A stretch of DNA of 64,000 bases from Flavobacterium limnophilum (GCF_027111315.2 NZ_CP114289.2:2852001-2916000); one strand, 5' to 3'. Counted from the first letter of the stretch, positions 53,240-61,867 are shown. Numbers and translations are program-made. The notes: a model not told the origin generated them from the sequence alone.

Positions 53240-54391
53240 TTATACTATATTTTTACGTTGAGCCTTCCACCATCTTTCAGGTATTTCCTGATTGCAAGCT
53301 GCCAAATACTCTTCATGAGAGCAAGGTAATAACGTATTTTTCTTTAACTTATTATTGCTATTTGAAACAAATGGAATTTCTATCCACCACCTATCGGTTT
53401 TGTTGCTTTTATAGAATATCAGCTCCTCTTCTTCCAAAGGGACAATGTACTTTATATAATTTTCTCTGCTGCCAAAAGGATACTCATTGGAACGATAATG
53501 AAACCCTTCGATAAAATACCAAATAATTTGTGCCACCAAAACGGATTCTTGTTTGGTATTATTGTGATTAAAAATACCCAAAAGCGAAACTTTATCACTA
53601 ATTCCGGCATATCGAGACAAAGCACAAATTTCTTTTCCATTAAATCCATTGGGAGTAAACGGATTGTTGTTTCCTGAATCAGATGATTTCACGGAAGTCA
53701 AATCAATACTCACCACATCGGCATCTCTAAAAACGGGTTCCGAAATGGCTATATTATTCGAAATTGCTCCCAAACGATACCCCTCAAAAAACAATTTATC
53801 AATCAAATCGATTTCTTCCTGCGAGTTATAATAGGTCTGAAACCCGACATTACTAAAATTAAAAAGATTATTAGGCTCGTCAATTATAATTTTTGTCAGA
53901 TAAGAAGAAGCTGAAACATCGGCATCTTCCTTTCCAAAATCAAATTTATTGTCAATAGAAACCAAATTGACCATTTGCTCCAAATCGTCATATCCTCTGT
54001 ATAGAGCATAAGTCAAATCTTGCGATCCGCCAATGACAACAGGAATGATTTTCTTTTTGATTAAACTGGAAACCACTTTTTTAAGTGCAAAATAAGTATC
54101 GGAAGCGGCATTTCCTGCCAAAATATTTCCTAAATCGGCAATCGAAGCATTCCAGTTTCCTGGAAACAATCCGTATAATTCTTTTCGAATATGCGACAAA
54201 TCTACTTCCCCGGTTTGGTTTACATCACCTCTATTTTCTAAAACGCCAATAATGGCAATTTTAATTTTATTCAAATCAGGAAAGTCTTTTGCAGTATGAA
54301 ATACTACTTTGCTTCCCAATTGCTGGGAAGAAAACTCCTTGATAGACCGAAGGATTTCATTGTCTAAAGGTTTTAGAAAATCAAATTCCAT
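53240..54391 (-). CDS. arginase/formiminoglutamase-fold protein lacking metal ligands
   Basis: This 383-residue protein has the ureohydrolase fold: a central alpha/beta part with PVVIGGSQDLTYAL (about 117-130) where arginases have GGDHS, VSIDNKFDF (about 144-152) where they have DAHxD, and VVSIDLTSVKSSD where they have SFDxDxxDP. Three of the six manganese ligands are replaced (His to Gln, His to Lys, Asp to Thr), so hydrolysis is unlikely. It is encoded between topA and gldKLMN on the same strand. The context suggests an accessory role near the secretion genes, but this is inference. Confidence 0.78.
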   Translation of the reverse strand: MEFDFLKPLDNEILRSIKEFSSQQLGSKVVFHTAKDFPDLNKIKIAIIGVLENRGDVNQTGEVDLSHIRKELYGLFPGNWNASIADLGNILAGNAASDTYFALKKVVSSLIKKKIIPVVIGGSQDLTYALYRGYDDLEQMVNLVSIDNKFDFGKEDADVSASSYLTKIIIDEPNNLFNFSNVGFQTYYNSQEEIDLIDKLFFEGYRLGAISNNIAISEPVFRDADVVSIDLTSVKSSDSGNNNPFTPNGFNGKEICALSRYAGISDKVSLLGIFNHNNTKQESVLVAQIIWYFIEGFHYRSNEYPFGSRENYIKYIVPLEEEELIFYKSNKTDRWWIEIPFVSNSNNKLKKNTLLPCSHEEYLAACNQEIPERWWKAQRKNIV

Positions 54392-54417
54392 ATTATATTA
54401 CTTTTTCCTCTCCCCAG

Positions 54418-54436
54418 CCCTCTCCAAAGGAGAGGG
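54418..54436. repeat. CT-rich hairpin repeat
   Basis: CCCTCTCC and GGAGAGGG form a perfect eight-base stem around AAA, within a CT/AG-rich stretch from about 54405. Similar hairpins occur between many Bacteroidota genes; it may act as a terminator for topA. Confidence 0.55.
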
Positions 54437-54461
54437 AGACGAGAATAGAATGTGTTAGTAT

Positions 54462-56981
54462 TTATTTCTTTTTAACTGCTGGTTTCTTTGCAGCAGGTTT
54501 TTTTGCAGCAGTAGTTTTCTTGGCTGCTACTTTTTTGGCGGGGGTTTTCTTGGCAATCATTTCTTGAACTTCCTCCAATGTCAATTTGGTGGCATCAACA
54601 TCTTTGCTCAATTCAATTTTGATTTTCCCTTTGGTAATTACCGATCTTCCCCAACGGGCTTTTTCTACCAAAATCCCTTCTTCAGTCCAGTTGTGCAAAA
54701 CCTTGTCGATATTTTTCTGCAATTTATCTTCAATCAATGCTTCGATATCGGATTGAGACAAATTATCAAAATCATACTTCTTGTTCACATTGATAAAGAT
54801 ACCGTCCCATTTGATAAACGGACCAAAACGCCCAGTTCCTTTTTGAACAGGTTCTCCTTTATATGTAGCGATTGGCGCATCGGCTTTTGCTTTTTCGTCA
54901 ATCAACTCCTGAGCTCTTGCAATGGTGACATCCAATGGATTTTCGCCTTTTGGCAAGGAAACAAAAACACTTCCGTGACGCACATAAGGTCCAAAACGAC
55001 CGTTACTTACCTCAACTTCTTCTCCTTTATATGTACCTAAATTTTTCGGCAACAAAAATAAATCCAATACTTCTTCCAAAGTGATGTTGCCAATATTTTG
55101 GTCATTCATCAAACTGGCAAATTTCTTGTCTTCGTCATCGGCTGCTCCAATTTGCGCCATTGGTCCAAATTTCCCCAAACGAACCGATACTGGTTTCCCC
55201 GTTTTTGGATCTGTTCCTAAAATTCTTTCGCCACTTTCTCTTTCGGCATTGGCTTCCACGTCTTTCACCGTTGGGTGAAATTTATCGTAGAACTCCTGCA
55301 TCATTTTTGCCCATTCGATATTTCCTTCGGCAATTTCATCAAAATCTTGTTCCACTTTGGCAGTGAAATTATAATCCAAAATATTTCCAAAATTTTTCAC
55401 CAAGAAATCGGTAACAATGGTTCCAATATCTGTTGGAACCAACTTTCCTTTATCGGAACCCGTGTTTTCTTTCAGCAACTTCTCGCCTAGTTTCCCGGAT
55501 TGCAATGTCAATTGGGTATAATTACGCTCTTGACCATCCAAATTTCCTTTCTCCACATAATTCCTGTTGATAATCGTAGAAATGGTTGGTGCGTAAGTTG
55601 ACGGACGACCAATTCCTAATTCTTCCAACTTTTTAACCAAAGAAGCTTCGGTATAACGAGCCGGTGGACGTGAATATCTCTCGGTGGCCGTGATATAATT
55701 ATTTTGTAATTTTTCGTTGACTTTCATTGCAGGCAACATTCCTTCTTGCTCCTCTTCATCGTCATCGTGACCTTCCAAATATACTTTCAAGAAACCTTCA
55801 AAAAGCAAAACTTCGCCAGAGGCAGTAAATAATTCGCCGTGGTTGTTGGCAGCAATTTTTACGTTGGTTCGTTCCAATTCGGCATCGCTCATTTGCGAAG
55901 CCAAGGTTCTTTTCCAAATCAAATCATACAAACGCGCTTGATCTCGGTCAATGTTCACGGTATGGCGAGACATATCCGTTGGACGAATCGCTTCGTGGGC
56001 TTCTTGGGCGCCTTTACTTTTATTGACAAAAGTTCGTGGTTTGGAGAATTCCTTTCCATACGATTTGATAATTTCGGCTTGAGCCGCTTCCATCGCTTCT
56101 TTCGACAAGTTCACGCTGTCGGTTCTCATATAAGTAATGAGTCCCGCTTCGTACAAACGTTGTGCTAATTGCATCGTGATTCCAACAGGCAAATACAATT
56201 TTCTCGCCGCTTCTTGTTGCAAAGTCGAAGTGGTAAAAGGCCCAGTTGGTGATTTTTTGGTTGGTTTGGTTTCTAAATCCGAAACCTTATAGGTAGAACC
56301 GACATTCTTGTTCAAGAAATCTTCGGCTTCTTTTTTGGTATTGAAATTCTTTGGCAGTTTGGCCTTGAATGTTTTTCCGGCTTCGTTAGTGAATTCGGCC
56401 ACAACAGAATAAGTGGCAACGGCATTGAAGTTCTGGATTTCTCTTTCTCTTTCCACAATCAAACGAACCGAAACCGATTGTACACGTCCTGCTGAAAGTC
56501 CTCCTTTGATTTTTCTCCAAAGCACTGGCGACAATTCATAACCAACTAATCTGTCCAAAACACGACGAGCTTGTTGGGCATTGACCAAATTATAATCAAT
56601 TTCTCTTGGATTGTCTATCGCTTTTAAAATGGCATTTTTGGTGATTTCGTGAAAAACGATTCGCTTGGTTTTGTCTTTTACCAAATTCAATTCTTCGGCA
56701 AGATGCCACGAAATGGCTTCCCCCTCGCGATCCTCATCCGAAGCCAACCAAACCATGTCGGCTTTCTTGGCAAGTCCTTTTAGTTTAGTGACCAAAGCTT
56801 TTTTATCGGCAGAAACTTCGTATTTTGGTTTGAAACCATTTTCTACATCTACGCCAATTTCTTTGGAAGGCAAGTCGGCAATATGCCCATAACTTGATTC
56901 GACTTGGTAGTCGCTTCCCAGAAATTTTTCGATTGTTTTTGCCTTTGCCGGTGATTCTACTATAACTAAATTCTTTGCCAT
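54462..56981 (-). CDS. topA: DNA topoisomerase I with Lys/Ala-rich tail
   Basis: This 839-residue type IA topoisomerase relaxes negative supercoils. It begins at the ATG at 56981 (MAKNLVIVESPAKAKTIEKF, the TOPRIM start); the longer frame adds unrelated residues. The TOPRIM acidic triad region is ASDEDREGEA, and the catalytic tyrosine is in ITYMRTDS (about residue 293). The C-terminus has repeats with GRFGPM, GRFGPY, GRFGPF and RWGRS instead of four-cysteine zinc fingers, then a histone H1-like AAKK/PAAKK tail of about 25 residues that should hold DNA without sequence preference. Confidence 0.95.
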   Translation of the reverse strand: MAKNLVIVESPAKAKTIEKFLGSDYQVESSYGHIADLPSKEIGVDVENGFKPKYEVSADKKALVTKLKGLAKKADMVWLASDEDREGEAISWHLAEELNLVKDKTKRIVFHEITKNAILKAIDNPREIDYNLVNAQQARRVLDRLVGYELSPVLWRKIKGGLSAGRVQSVSVRLIVEREREIQNFNAVATYSVVAEFTNEAGKTFKAKLPKNFNTKKEAEDFLNKNVGSTYKVSDLETKPTKKSPTGPFTTSTLQQEAARKLYLPVGITMQLAQRLYEAGLITYMRTDSVNLSKEAMEAAQAEIIKSYGKEFSKPRTFVNKSKGAQEAHEAIRPTDMSRHTVNIDRDQARLYDLIWKRTLASQMSDAELERTNVKIAANNHGELFTASGEVLLFEGFLKVYLEGHDDDEEEQEGMLPAMKVNEKLQNNYITATERYSRPPARYTEASLVKKLEELGIGRPSTYAPTISTIINRNYVEKGNLDGQERNYTQLTLQSGKLGEKLLKENTGSDKGKLVPTDIGTIVTDFLVKNFGNILDYNFTAKVEQDFDEIAEGNIEWAKMMQEFYDKFHPTVKDVEANAERESGERILGTDPKTGKPVSVRLGKFGPMAQIGAADDEDKKFASLMNDQNIGNITLEEVLDLFLLPKNLGTYKGEEVEVSNGRFGPYVRHGSVFVSLPKGENPLDVTIARAQELIDEKAKADAPIATYKGEPVQKGTGRFGPFIKWDGIFINVNKKYDFDNLSQSDIEALIEDKLQKNIDKVLHNWTEEGILVEKARWGRSVITKGKIKIELSKDVDATKLTLEEVQEMIAKKTPAKKVAAKKTTAAKKPAAKKPAVKKK

Positions 56982-57095
56982 ATCCCTAATGTTTGTGGGA
57001 ACAAAAGTATATGATTTTTTTAAATTTTGGGTTTTTAAAATTTTAAAAGTGAATTTTAGCGATGATTTATACATTTAGGATGCCCCAAATCGTTA

Positions 57096-57286
57096 GGGCA
57101 TTCGCTTTTAAAAAAGAAAAAAGAGTTAGCCACGAATTACACCAATTGTCACTAATTTTTATCAAATTTGAAAATGAATGACACGAATTCTATCTGATTT
57201 TTAGAATTCGTGGAATTGAAAACTGGTCTAATTCGTGTTGATTCATGTAATTCGTGGCGGAAAATTTTAAAGGCGAATGCCCTGCC
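57096..57286. repeat. large imperfect palindromic element (REP/MITE-like)
   Basis: The left part runs GGGCATTCGC..TTTTAAAA, then GCCACGAATTACACC; the right part runs TGTAATTCGTGGC, then GGAAAATTTTAAAGGCGAATGCCC. The arms are roughly inverted copies around a centre near 57190. The 31 bases at 57256-57286 match 63505-63535 in inverted orientation at 30 of 31 positions. This is a dispersed repeat family, not a gene. Confidence 0.7.
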
Positions 57287-57361
57287 AAATCGCCTTGATT
57301 TTGATGAAATAAAAAGCAATAACTTTGGTTTATTTCTTCCTTTTAGAAAAAATTTCATTGC

Positions 57362-57508
57362 ATGCCGACAGAAGCAATTTTCGAAAATAGTGCCTCTCGA
57401 ATCCAAGAGGAAATCAATAAAACACAAAAATCCATTTATATTGCGGTGGCTTGGTTTACCAACAAAAACTTCTTTGATCAATTACTCCAAAAAAAAAGAG
57501 GACACTAA
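57362..57508 (+). pseudogene. N-terminal fragment of a phospholipase D-like gene
   Basis: The frame encodes 48 residues: SASRIQEEINKTQKSIYIAVAWFTNKNFFDQLL is the first strand-helix unit of PLD-like/HKD nuclease-superfamily proteins (pattern I..EI..A..SI.IAVAWFTN). It stops at KKRGH where a full protein would continue for hundreds of residues. The break coincides with the 37-base direct repeat at 57483, so the rest was probably lost when the hicBA segment was inserted or rearranged. Confidence 0.62.
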
Positions 57509-57519
57509 ATCCTCTTGCT
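57483..57519. repeat. left 37-base direct repeat flanking hicBA
   Basis: TACTCC, nine A residues, GAGGACACTAAATCCTCTTGCT is repeated at 58458-58494 with a single mismatch. The repeat contains AGAGGA/TCCTCT with a T-run on the minus strand, so it can also act as a terminator. Confidence 0.82.
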
Positions 57520-57687
57520 CTTCTTATAACTCATTTATCGAAAAACCCATAGTTGCGGAATGGCAGCGGTTCCGTTCAACACGAGCTTCATTGTTCGTTC
57601 TGTGCAGGCAACTCTAGCTATTGGAGGTAGTTTCTATTTATAAGTTAAGGTTTTGAAAATGAATACTTTTAATTTTCTTTTTTTCCA

Positions 57688-57695
57688 TATATTTG
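57688..57695 (+). promoter_or_regulatory. Bacteroidota -7 element (TATATTTG)
   Basis: TATATTTG lies 35 bases before the hicB start codon and matches TAnnTTTG. Confidence 0.45.
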
Positions 57696-57729
57696 TCCAA
57701 TATATTTATATATAAAATTTTTTAAACTT

Positions 57730-58122
57730 ATGGCTAAATTAACAAAAACATCCCTTGAAAATCAACCGCAAGAGGATACTATTCGAATTAAAGGAGGCGA
57801 TTTAACTTTGGAAGCTACTGTCGTTAGTGGTAAAGAGGGAGAACATTTTATATCTATTATACCTTCTTTAATGATTAGTGGATATGGCTCTACAGAACAG
57901 GAAGCAATTGATTCTTTAGACGAAAATGTTGAAACTTTTTGTGAAGATTTTATGAAACTTAATGCAGAACAAAAGAAAACTGAATTAGTTAAACTTGGAT
58001 TTTCACAAGTTCCTTATCATAGCAAGAATTTTTCTAAATTGTTTGTTGATGAGAATGGATTATTACAAGGTTTAGAGAATGTAACCATTAGAAAAAATAA
58101 GCAATATAAACTAGCTTGTTAA
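57730..58122 (+). CDS. hicB: HicB-type antitoxin
   Basis: This 130-residue protein has the HicB antitoxin pattern: LEATVVSGKEGEHFISIIPSL (split as LEATVVSGKEG and EHFISIIPSL, about residues 27-47) and the ISGYGSTEQEAIDSLDENVETF segment, the partial RNase H-like fold that masks HicA. I see no ribbon-helix-helix or HTH DNA-binding domain at the C-terminus. It is encoded before the toxin gene, with nine bases between them, whereas the commoner order is hicA-hicB. The pair sits between direct repeats. Confidence 0.78.
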   Translation: MAKLTKTSLENQPQEDTIRIKGGDLTLEATVVSGKEGEHFISIIPSLMISGYGSTEQEAIDSLDENVETFCEDFMKLNAEQKKTELVKLGFSQVPYHSKNFSKLFVDENGLLQGLENVTIRKNKQYKLAC

Positions 58123-58131
58123 ATTTTTTAA

Positions 58132-58368
58132 ATGGGAAACAATAGACCAGTAAAAACGAAAGATTGGATTTCGTTTCTAAAAGCACATAACTGTAAATAT
58201 CTTAGAACAAAAGCTTCGCACGATCATTATAAATGTCCAGGTTGTACACGTACAATAACTCATCGTGAAAAAGATAAAGATATTCCATCACTACATTTAA
58301 GAACTAATCTTTTCAGTATGGGATTAACTATCGACTATTTGTATAAATGGATTGAAGAAAACTGCTAG
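58132..58368 (+). CDS. hicA: HicA-family toxin (mRNA interferase)
   Basis: This 78-residue basic protein matches HicA, a double-stranded RNA-binding-fold mRNA interferase. It contains KTKDWISFLKAHNCKYLRTKASHDHYKCPG with the conserved catalytic His in SHDHYK, then HLRTNLFSMGL. It also has CPGC, a small cysteine pair not typical of the family. It forms a toxin-antitoxin module with the HicB-type gene just upstream. Confidence 0.8.
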   Translation: MGNNRPVKTKDWISFLKAHNCKYLRTKASHDHYKCPGCTRTITHREKDKDIPSLHLRTNLFSMGLTIDYLYKWIEENC

Positions 58369-58457
58369 TGTTTTTATAATTGCCAGTATAACTTTTTGTC
58401 TATTACCTTTGTTTTCCAACAAATTACTGCTAAAATTCCCGCGCTACAAGCTGAAAC

Positions 58458-58494
58458 TACTCCAAAAAAAAAGAGGACACGAAATCCTCTTGCT
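58458..58494. repeat. right 37-base direct repeat flanking hicBA
   Basis: This copy differs from 57483-57519 by one base (G instead of T at position 24). It acts as a likely terminator for the minus-strand gene that ends at 58511, since AGAGGATTTCGTGTCCTCT is followed by nine T on that strand. Confidence 0.82.
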
Positions 58495-58510
58495 ATTCTC
58501 TCTAATATTT

Positions 58511-58858
58511 TTAAAATGGCATCGTATCTAAGTAAACTTGATTTTCAGTTTCTTTAACCCTTATGCATAGTCTTGAATGCTTATGAACACTATCGTACAA
58601 ATTATAATGTTTCATATTTTCTTCATCCTCCCAATCTGGCATTTCAATTTTAAAACTCATTGGTTTTATGGAATTAGATTGAGCGGTTAAAAGCATTTTT
58701 TTAAAAAACGAATAGAATCTTTTTTTATCTGGAGCGTCAGTAATAACTATTTCAGATTGTAAATAGGGCTTAAAAAGCTTGGCATCAAAACTTAAGCAAG
58801 ATTCAATGAGTTTATTTAGAATGATTTCTTTGGTGTATCCTTCCATTGGTAGGTCCAT
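58511..58858 (-). CDS. hypothetical protein
   Basis: I do not recognise this 115-residue protein. It is mixed alpha/beta in appearance, without signal peptide or membrane helix (FDAKLFKPYLQSEIVITDAP; MSFKIEMPDWEDEENMKHYN). It has a NTF2/SnoaL-like flavour, but I cannot support that call. It is the first of a run of single minus-strand genes separated by roughly 100-base or longer spacers. Confidence 0.55.
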   Translation of the reverse strand: MDLPMEGYTKEIILNKLIESCLSFDAKLFKPYLQSEIVITDAPDKKRFYSFFKKMLLTAQSNSIKPMSFKIEMPDWEDEENMKHYNLYDSVHKHSRLCIRVKETENQVYLDTMPF

Positions 58859-58957
58859 ATTATTTCGTGAACTAATATATGTGTTTAAAGGGTAGAATTT
58901 TGTTTTTTAGGAAAAGGTGGTAAAGTACTTTATCTTTTAGTGAAGTTGATTTGCGCG

Positions 58958-59275
58958 TTAACATAACATATAACTCCTAAAATCCAAGCTGTAATTCTTG
59001 CATTTAGGACAGTAGTTATTTACCTGATTCAATTTCAAATCAAAATTTTGAAAAATGAATTTTCCTTCATTGTCCCCTTTGAGTTGTTAATCTGTATAAA
59101 AAATGTAATCTGGATTATCTTTTTCTAACTTGTAATTTACACTTTCCAATTCTTCAGTAGTTTTGTCATACGCTGGTACGGGATTAAAAGTTTGAAAATC
59201 GAATCTCCCTCCTCCATATCTAAAACTTGTTTGGTAATTGCAAACTCTACAGTTCGCTTTTAGTATCTCTGCCAT
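58958..59275 (-). pseudogene. zinc-ribbon protein gene interrupted by an in-frame stop
   Basis: The start (MAEILKANCRVCNYQTSFRYGGGRFDF) runs 62 codons to a TAA at 59087-59089. The same frame continues for another 42 codons and contains a second zinc-ribbon half, NNYCPKCKNYSLDF. The upstream neighbour (59375-59764) has the same layout intact: CTNC near its start and FCPKCKTFNLDF near its end, with GGGR in both. So the two are tandem paralogues and this one carries a nonsense codon. The 62-residue product alone would lack half of the zinc site. Confidence 0.72.
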
Positions 59276-59374
59276 AGTATTGATTTTTTTCTGATTTTTT
59301 AATTCTATAAAATTTAAATTTTTCTATGTAGAATATTAATGATGTTTTAAAAAAATGATATTTAATCGTATATA

Positions 59375-59764
59375 TTAATCAAAGTAAACACCGTCGCCTA
59401 AAAAATCTAAATTAAATGTTTTGCATTTTGGACAGAAGTTTTTACTTTTTTTGTAGCATTTATTTCCCCAATTATGATTTTCAATTTCCAAATCATCAGT
59501 AAACATACTTGGTTCATAATATGGAATATATTTTTTATTCTTCGTTACAATTGCAATGCTTTTGGAAAAAAAGTATAGAAATTTCTTTTTAATAATTACA
59601 GTTTTTTCGTAATCATATAGATTTATTTGCTCAATTTCGTTAGATTCAGTATTTAATGCTGGTGCGCCACAATTAGTAAGATGAGTTAATCTTCCTCCGC
59701 CAATTGCTATTGACTTTGTTTTGTAACCACAGTTGGTGCAAATTGGTAAAATTTTAAAACCCAT
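59375..59764 (-). CDS. zinc-ribbon hypothetical protein (intact paralogue)
   Basis: This 129-residue protein starts with CTNCGYKTKSIAIGGGRLTHL and ends with FCPKCKTFNLDFLGDGVYFD, so CxxC pairs lie at both ends and may bind one zinc ion together. The middle is basic and hydrophobic (VIIKKKFLYFFSKS). It is the tandem paralogue of the interrupted gene at 58958-59275. I do not recognise a named family. Confidence 0.65.
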   Translation of the reverse strand: MGFKILPICTNCGYKTKSIAIGGGRLTHLTNCGAPALNTESNEIEQINLYDYEKTVIIKKKFLYFFSKSIAIVTKNKKYIPYYEPSMFTDDLEIENHNWGNKCYKKSKNFCPKCKTFNLDFLGDGVYFD

Positions 59765-59878
59765 AAAAAAAATGATTTTTAATTATTAGTACATAGAAAA
59801 TCAAAGTCTCTTTCTGTATTCTTGACAAATTCAATAAACCCTCTTATTTTTGGAGGTTTGTGGCAGGTAATAACATAT

Positions 59879-60442
59879 TTATTTCGAAAACAAGTATGAA
59901 ACAAAAAACAAACAACCAAGTAAAAAACAGAAAACTTGAAATTTTAGCCATAGCCAAGTTGATTCTCCTAAAACAAAAGAAAGTTTACGTAATTCATTAA
60001 ATTCCTTATTTTTCAATTCTAATTTTTCAGCTTTATCCTTTGTTATAAATGGAATTTCTTTAAAAATTATTTGAAATAAAGCATTAATTCTATTACACAT
60101 ATTTGAGCTTTCAAACTCATCATAATCAAGTTTATTTATACTTCTTATCCTTGTTAGAGTAATATGCCGTGTTATTCTAAAGTCATATAATCTAGAAACT
60201 AAAACTGATATTCCATAAAAAATGGAAAACAACAAACTTAACAGACAAAGACCAAAAAAAAGTTTTGGCTTTTCAAATTCTGAAGAGATATTTAAATTAA
60301 ACCAAATAGTATCGCATTTATCAAGGCAAAAGACAATAAATCCTGTAGCAAATCCTAAAATTACATTGTTAGCATTTGATAATTGTGTAACCGCAATATC
60401 TCTCCAAGCTGAATGACTTTGTCTTAAATTATCTTTACTCAT
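59879..60442 (-). CDS. multi-spanning membrane protein, paralogue of the gene at 61439
   Basis: This 187-residue protein has about three membrane helices: NNVILGFATGFIVFCLD (about 25-41), LFFGLCLLSLLFSIFYGISVLV (about 60-81) and FQVFCFLLGCLFFVSYLF at the C-terminus. Shared features with the gene at 61439 are a Trp/Arg start (AWRDIAVTQ vs RWQQNLREQ), N-N before helix 1, YDFRITRHI vs IDFRLTIKKI after helix 2, and a W-rich last helix. The layout resembles SLATT-type effectors, but this is not proven. Such pairs are uncommon. Confidence 0.62.
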   Translation of the reverse strand: MSKDNLRQSHSAWRDIAVTQLSNANNVILGFATGFIVFCLDKCDTIWFNLNISSEFEKPKLFFGLCLLSLLFSIFYGISVLVSRLYDFRITRHITLTRIRSINKLDYDEFESSNMCNRINALFQIIFKEIPFITKDKAEKLELKNKEFNELRKLSFVLGESTWLWLKFQVFCFLLGCLFFVSYLFSK

Positions 60443-60510
60443 TTTCTTTCTTTAAATTATTAAATATGTACTCTACTAATTTTGTATTAATTTTATTTTC
60501 AAAAAATAAT

Positions 60511-60550
60511 CGTGTTGCACACGTAACTAACCCCTAGCTGTTGACGGCAG
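60511..60550. repeat. palindromic spacer after the HNH gene (attC-like?)
   Basis: CGTGTTGCACACG is a perfect short hairpin; it is followed by TAACTAACCCCTAGCTG and GACGGCAGTTATG, ending directly at the HNH stop codon. Read on the minus strand, TAACTGCCGTCAACAGC resembles the TAACTGCAATCGCGG in the spacer at 61929-62040. Confidence 0.4.
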
Positions 60551-61312
60551 TTATGTCATAAAAACTCCTTCGCCCTTGCATTGGAAGCATATCCCGTTCT
60601 GAACGTGCTTATAGCATTCTAATACTCTTTTCCCATTACACCTTGGACAAGGTTTCATATATTGATAAATTCTACCAACTTCATCATAATACGGAATTAG
60701 TTGATTTATATGAACAATTTGATGACAAACATTACAAAGTGAGACATAATCGTCATCATCTTGATTCCAAATCTCATATTTTTTTCTATAACATTTATGA
60801 TGAACGTGCAGTGCTTGGGAATTTTTGGCAAATTCTTCTTGGTTTTTTTTCTCAACAAACCAAATGCCTTCCAAATCTATCGCTAGAGTTGATTTATGAT
60901 TTTCTAAAGCTTTAATTAAAGCTGAATTTGTTCCTGGAGAAATGAAAATATTATGTTTTAAATTATTTACTGTAGCTCCATTGTATGGGTATTTAATGAA
61001 GTTTTCAATTGCGAAATTAACTAAAATTATATATTCTGTCGTTAAATTAATTTGATATTCTGAGAGAGATGTTTTGCATATAATTTCTTGTCCTGTATTT
61101 TTTACCAAACGGATTATTTTTGTATTTGAATCTTCATTAATATATTCTACACTAAAGTTGGTTTGAAAATTTGTTCCTAGTTTAAATGATTTAGCGTTAA
61201 AATTTGAACTTGGACTTATGCCACAACGTTGGCAAGTATGTTTATCTCTAACCAAAATTTGATTTCTTTTAGTTTTCCATCTCTGATCGTTTAGTAATTC
61301 GTTATAGCTCAT
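60551..61312 (-). CDS. HNH endonuclease with split motif and C-terminal DnaJ-type zinc finger
   Basis: This 253-residue protein begins with the HNH entry RWKTKRNQILVRDKHTCQRCG (split as RWKTKRNQILV and RDKHTCQRCG). After an insertion of about 130 residues come the catalytic LHVHHKCYRKKYEIW and the closing LCNVCHQIVHI. A C-terminal CPRCNGKRVLECYKHVQNGICFQCKGEG segment has two CxxC pairs, DnaJ-like. The two halves of the HNH core are thus separated by a large domain of unknown fold. It is bracketed by two related membrane-protein genes. Degradation of DNA in a defence setting is plausible but unproven. Confidence 0.72.
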   Translation of the reverse strand: MSYNELLNDQRWKTKRNQILVRDKHTCQRCGISPSSNFNAKSFKLGTNFQTNFSVEYINEDSNTKIIRLVKNTGQEIICKTSLSEYQINLTTEYIILVNFAIENFIKYPYNGATVNNLKHNIFISPGTNSALIKALENHKSTLAIDLEGIWFVEKKNQEEFAKNSQALHVHHKCYRKKYEIWNQDDDDYVSLCNVCHQIVHINQLIPYYDEVGRIYQYMKPCPRCNGKRVLECYKHVQNGICFQCKGEGVFMT

Positions 61313-61438
61313 TTTAGTATATTTTTGATTCTGCTTTATAATTGCATCAGATAGCGTTAAGTATAAAAATGTAAACTTATTTTCGGACGAGACACTCGTA
61401 AATGGGCACGAATTACAAATCCGTTATCGGGATTTTTA

Positions 61439-61867
61439 TTAGAATTTAAACGAATATATTCTGTAAAAACTTATTCCTAAAAATATTAAGCTAAAAACTA
61501 AAACTATAATTTGGCTGTAGAAAAGACACCAAGTCATATTTCCAAATGTTTTTATCCAATATTTTAAGTCATCCAAATTATTACCACTTTCCAGTTCTTT
61601 TTTTATTTTTTTTATAGTTAATCTAAAATCAATTGTTCTACTAACATTTGTGAGAGTTCCCAATAAAATTGAAATTATTAAAAGAACAATACCTGAACGA
61701 AAAACAAATCTATTTTCACATCCAACAATAAAATCTTGTTGCGTTATCAAATTAAAAAAGAAACCTGCAATACCTATAGAAATTATAATAAATAAATTAT
61801 TTGTGAACGAAACTTGTTCCCTTAAATTTTGTTGCCATCTTATAAACCTTTCATTACTGTTTATCAT
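61439..61867 (-). CDS. multi-spanning membrane protein, paralogue of the gene at 59879
   Basis: This 142-residue protein has about three helices: NNLFIIISIGIAGFFFNLI (about 23-41), GIVLLIISILLGTLTNVS (about 60-77) and a C-terminal SQIIVLVFSLIFLGISFY. It matches the 187-residue protein at 59879 in layout and in the markers RWQ, NN and DFRLT, but is shorter. The two flank the HNH gene. Its function is unknown; such proteins are often found in defence loci as pore-forming or sensing parts. Confidence 0.62.
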   Translation of the reverse strand: MINSNERFIRWQQNLREQVSFTNNLFIIISIGIAGFFFNLITQQDFIVGCENRFVFRSGIVLLIISILLGTLTNVSRTIDFRLTIKKIKKELESGNNLDDLKYWIKTFGNMTWCLFYSQIIVLVFSLIFLGISFYRIYSFKF

